DNA from: an uncultured Lachnotalea sp.
GTDB lineage: Bacteria; Bacillota; Clostridia; Lachnospirales; Lachnospiraceae
Reading direction: 5' to 3'
Length of the DNA stretch: 64,000 bases
NCBI GenBank assembly: GCA_947066815.1
Contig: CAMSZT010000001.1
Coordinates: 124,001-188,000, forward strand
The translations under genes and the position numbers were made by a program. Below are positions 63,185 to 64,000 of this stretch, piece by piece (positions within the stretch are counted from its first letter, which is position 1; every line of letters begins with the position of its first letter). The notes beneath the pieces were generated by a model. That model searched no databases and was not told where the DNA came from. It saw only the letters and a program-made list of their open reading frames with translations.

Positions 63185-63206
63185 TGCGCCCCCCGCAGGG
63201 GGCGCA
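63185..63206 (-). other. Hairpin between the binding-protein and dehydrogenase genes
   Basis: A perfect 9-bp stem (tgcgccccc / gggggcgca, loop cgca) lies between two genes of one operon. The minus strand continues ATTCTG with no T-run. Such hairpins often stabilise the mRNA of the binding protein, so it is not a clear terminator. Confidence 0.6.
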
Positions 63207-63249
63207 CCTCACGAGAACACTTCTTATTCTATTCCCTTTCTTCCTGCCG

Positions 63250-64000
63250 TTACTGAATCTGTCCGTTCTTCGTGTGAACCTCGATCCACTCTGCCACATT
63301 GGAGGAATCGATCAATTCACCGTCCACCAGATTTGTCTCATGGTCGATCTCACCCTTCAACACGCGGGAAGCGATATCCAGAGAAGCCTCCGCCTGGGCA
63401 TACGCATTCTGGACACAGGTGGCCGTCAGCTCTCCGTCCTGAATGGACAGGCACGCGTCGGCCAGACCATCCACGCCATAGTAGGTCATCTCCTTCTCCC
63501 GTCCCACGGATTTTGCAGCTTCAATACAGCCAAGCGCCATAGCGTCATTCATGGAGATGACTGCGTCGATCCGTTCATATTTCTGAAGCCAGTTCTCCAT
63601 CAAGGCCATGCCCTCATCCTTGTACCAGTTGGCAATCTGCTCGTCCAGAATCTCGATTCCGGGCTTTGCGTCAAAAAGAGTTTTCTGGAATCCTTCGCGG
63701 CGTCCGATGGAATGGACATTGCCAGAGGGACCGAGAAGGACCACGACCTTGGCGTCATCGGGCAGATTCTTGAGGGCGACCTCCGCCGGAATGGAACCTT
63801 GCTGCACCGGATCACAATCCACACAGGAGGCCAGCTCCGAACCCTCGTTGGTACCGTTCACCGTACAGACCGGAATCCCCGCATCAATGGTCTGGTTGAT
63901 GGGATCCACCAGAGCTTCATTGTCGATGGGCTGAATGATCACGTAATCATACTGTTTGGTCACACAGTTTTCCAGATTGGCGACCTGAGTCTCCACACTG
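63250..64000 (-). CDS. Sugar ABC transporter substrate-binding protein (partial; N-terminus outside window)
   Basis: The visible 249 residues are the C-terminal two thirds of a periplasmic-binding-protein-type lipoprotein of the ribose/galactose class. Typical pieces are DYVIIQPIDNEALVDPINQT, VVVLLGPSGNVHSIGRREGF, DAVISMNDAMALGCIEAAKS and YGVDGLADACLSIQDGELTA. The ATPase and permease genes should lie upstream, beyond 64000. Its operon with an SDR enzyme and a kinase points to uptake of a polyol or deoxy-sugar. Confidence 0.93.
   Translation of the reverse strand, partial: SVETQVANLENCVTKQYDYVIIQPIDNEALVDPINQTIDAGIPVCTVNGTNEGSELASCVDCDPVQQGSIPAEVALKNLPDDAKVVVLLGPSGNVHSIGRREGFQKTLFDAKPGIEILDEQIANWYKDEGMALMENWLQKYERIDAVISMNDAMALGCIEAAKSVGREKEMTYYGVDGLADACLSIQDGELTATCVQNAYAQAEASLDIASRVLKGEIDHETNLVDGELIDSSNVAEWIEVHTKNGQIQ

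Overview
The window is a GC-rich bacterial chromosome segment from a Firmicute of class Clostridia. Lachnospiraceae is my best guess by inference. Supporting signs are a forespore/mother-cell sigma factor of the SigK family, a KOW-domain protein between map and infA as in clostridial spc operons, a pyrBI pair with a zinc regulatory subunit, clostridial ChW repeats, AGGAGG-type ribosome binding sites and consensus TTGACA/TATAAT promoters. It is a core-genome window with islands of gene decay, not a phage or plasmid.

Layout: 1-8111 holds two uncharacterised proteins, a tRNA-Gly(GCC), a nitroreductase-like protein, oligoendopeptidase F with an EamA exporter, a double GNAT protein, a Uma2 protein and a surface-protein remnant with no start. 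8116-13168 has a FGGY kinase, a decayed AraC-GNAT/MATE pair and a ChW-repeat/3D-domain wall protein. 13245-19611 is gltBD behind a leader with an internal terminator. 19815-23363 has a Nudix hydrolase, a MerR/TipAS regulator and a MarR-MATE pair. 23397-29000 is an operon of DUF308, MMPL transporter and heptad-repeat protein next to a TetR regulator. 29016-37517 carries VanW, pyrBI, Nudix, PAP2, carbonic anhydrase, a lone flagellin, SigK, Rrf2 and a DUF3783 protein.

37611-54973 is the S10-spc-alpha ribosomal supercluster, read on the minus strand from rpsJ to rplQ. It includes secY, adk, map, infA and rpoA, and ends in an intrinsic terminator. Its gene order is canonical, but four spacers are unusually long (236-505 nt) and full of hairpins. 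Two of them carry copies of one repeat. 54996-57008 is a graveyard of two pseudogenes. 57006-60815 is the FMN-riboswitch-controlled ribDE-ribBA-ribH operon for riboflavin synthesis. 60865-64000 is part of a sugar-utilisation operon (ABC binding protein, SDR dehydrogenase, rhamnulokinase-like kinase).

The most interesting non-genic signals are two families of structured dispersed repeats. Family 1 has three copies (991-1130, 19384-19474, 37516-37606), each beginning directly after the U-tract of a minus-strand terminator-like hairpin. It keeps a two-hairpin architecture while its sequence varies. Family 2 has a 27-nt core in three copies within two ribosomal-operon spacers. I found no CRISPR array, no rRNA, no intact insertion sequence and no obvious defence system.
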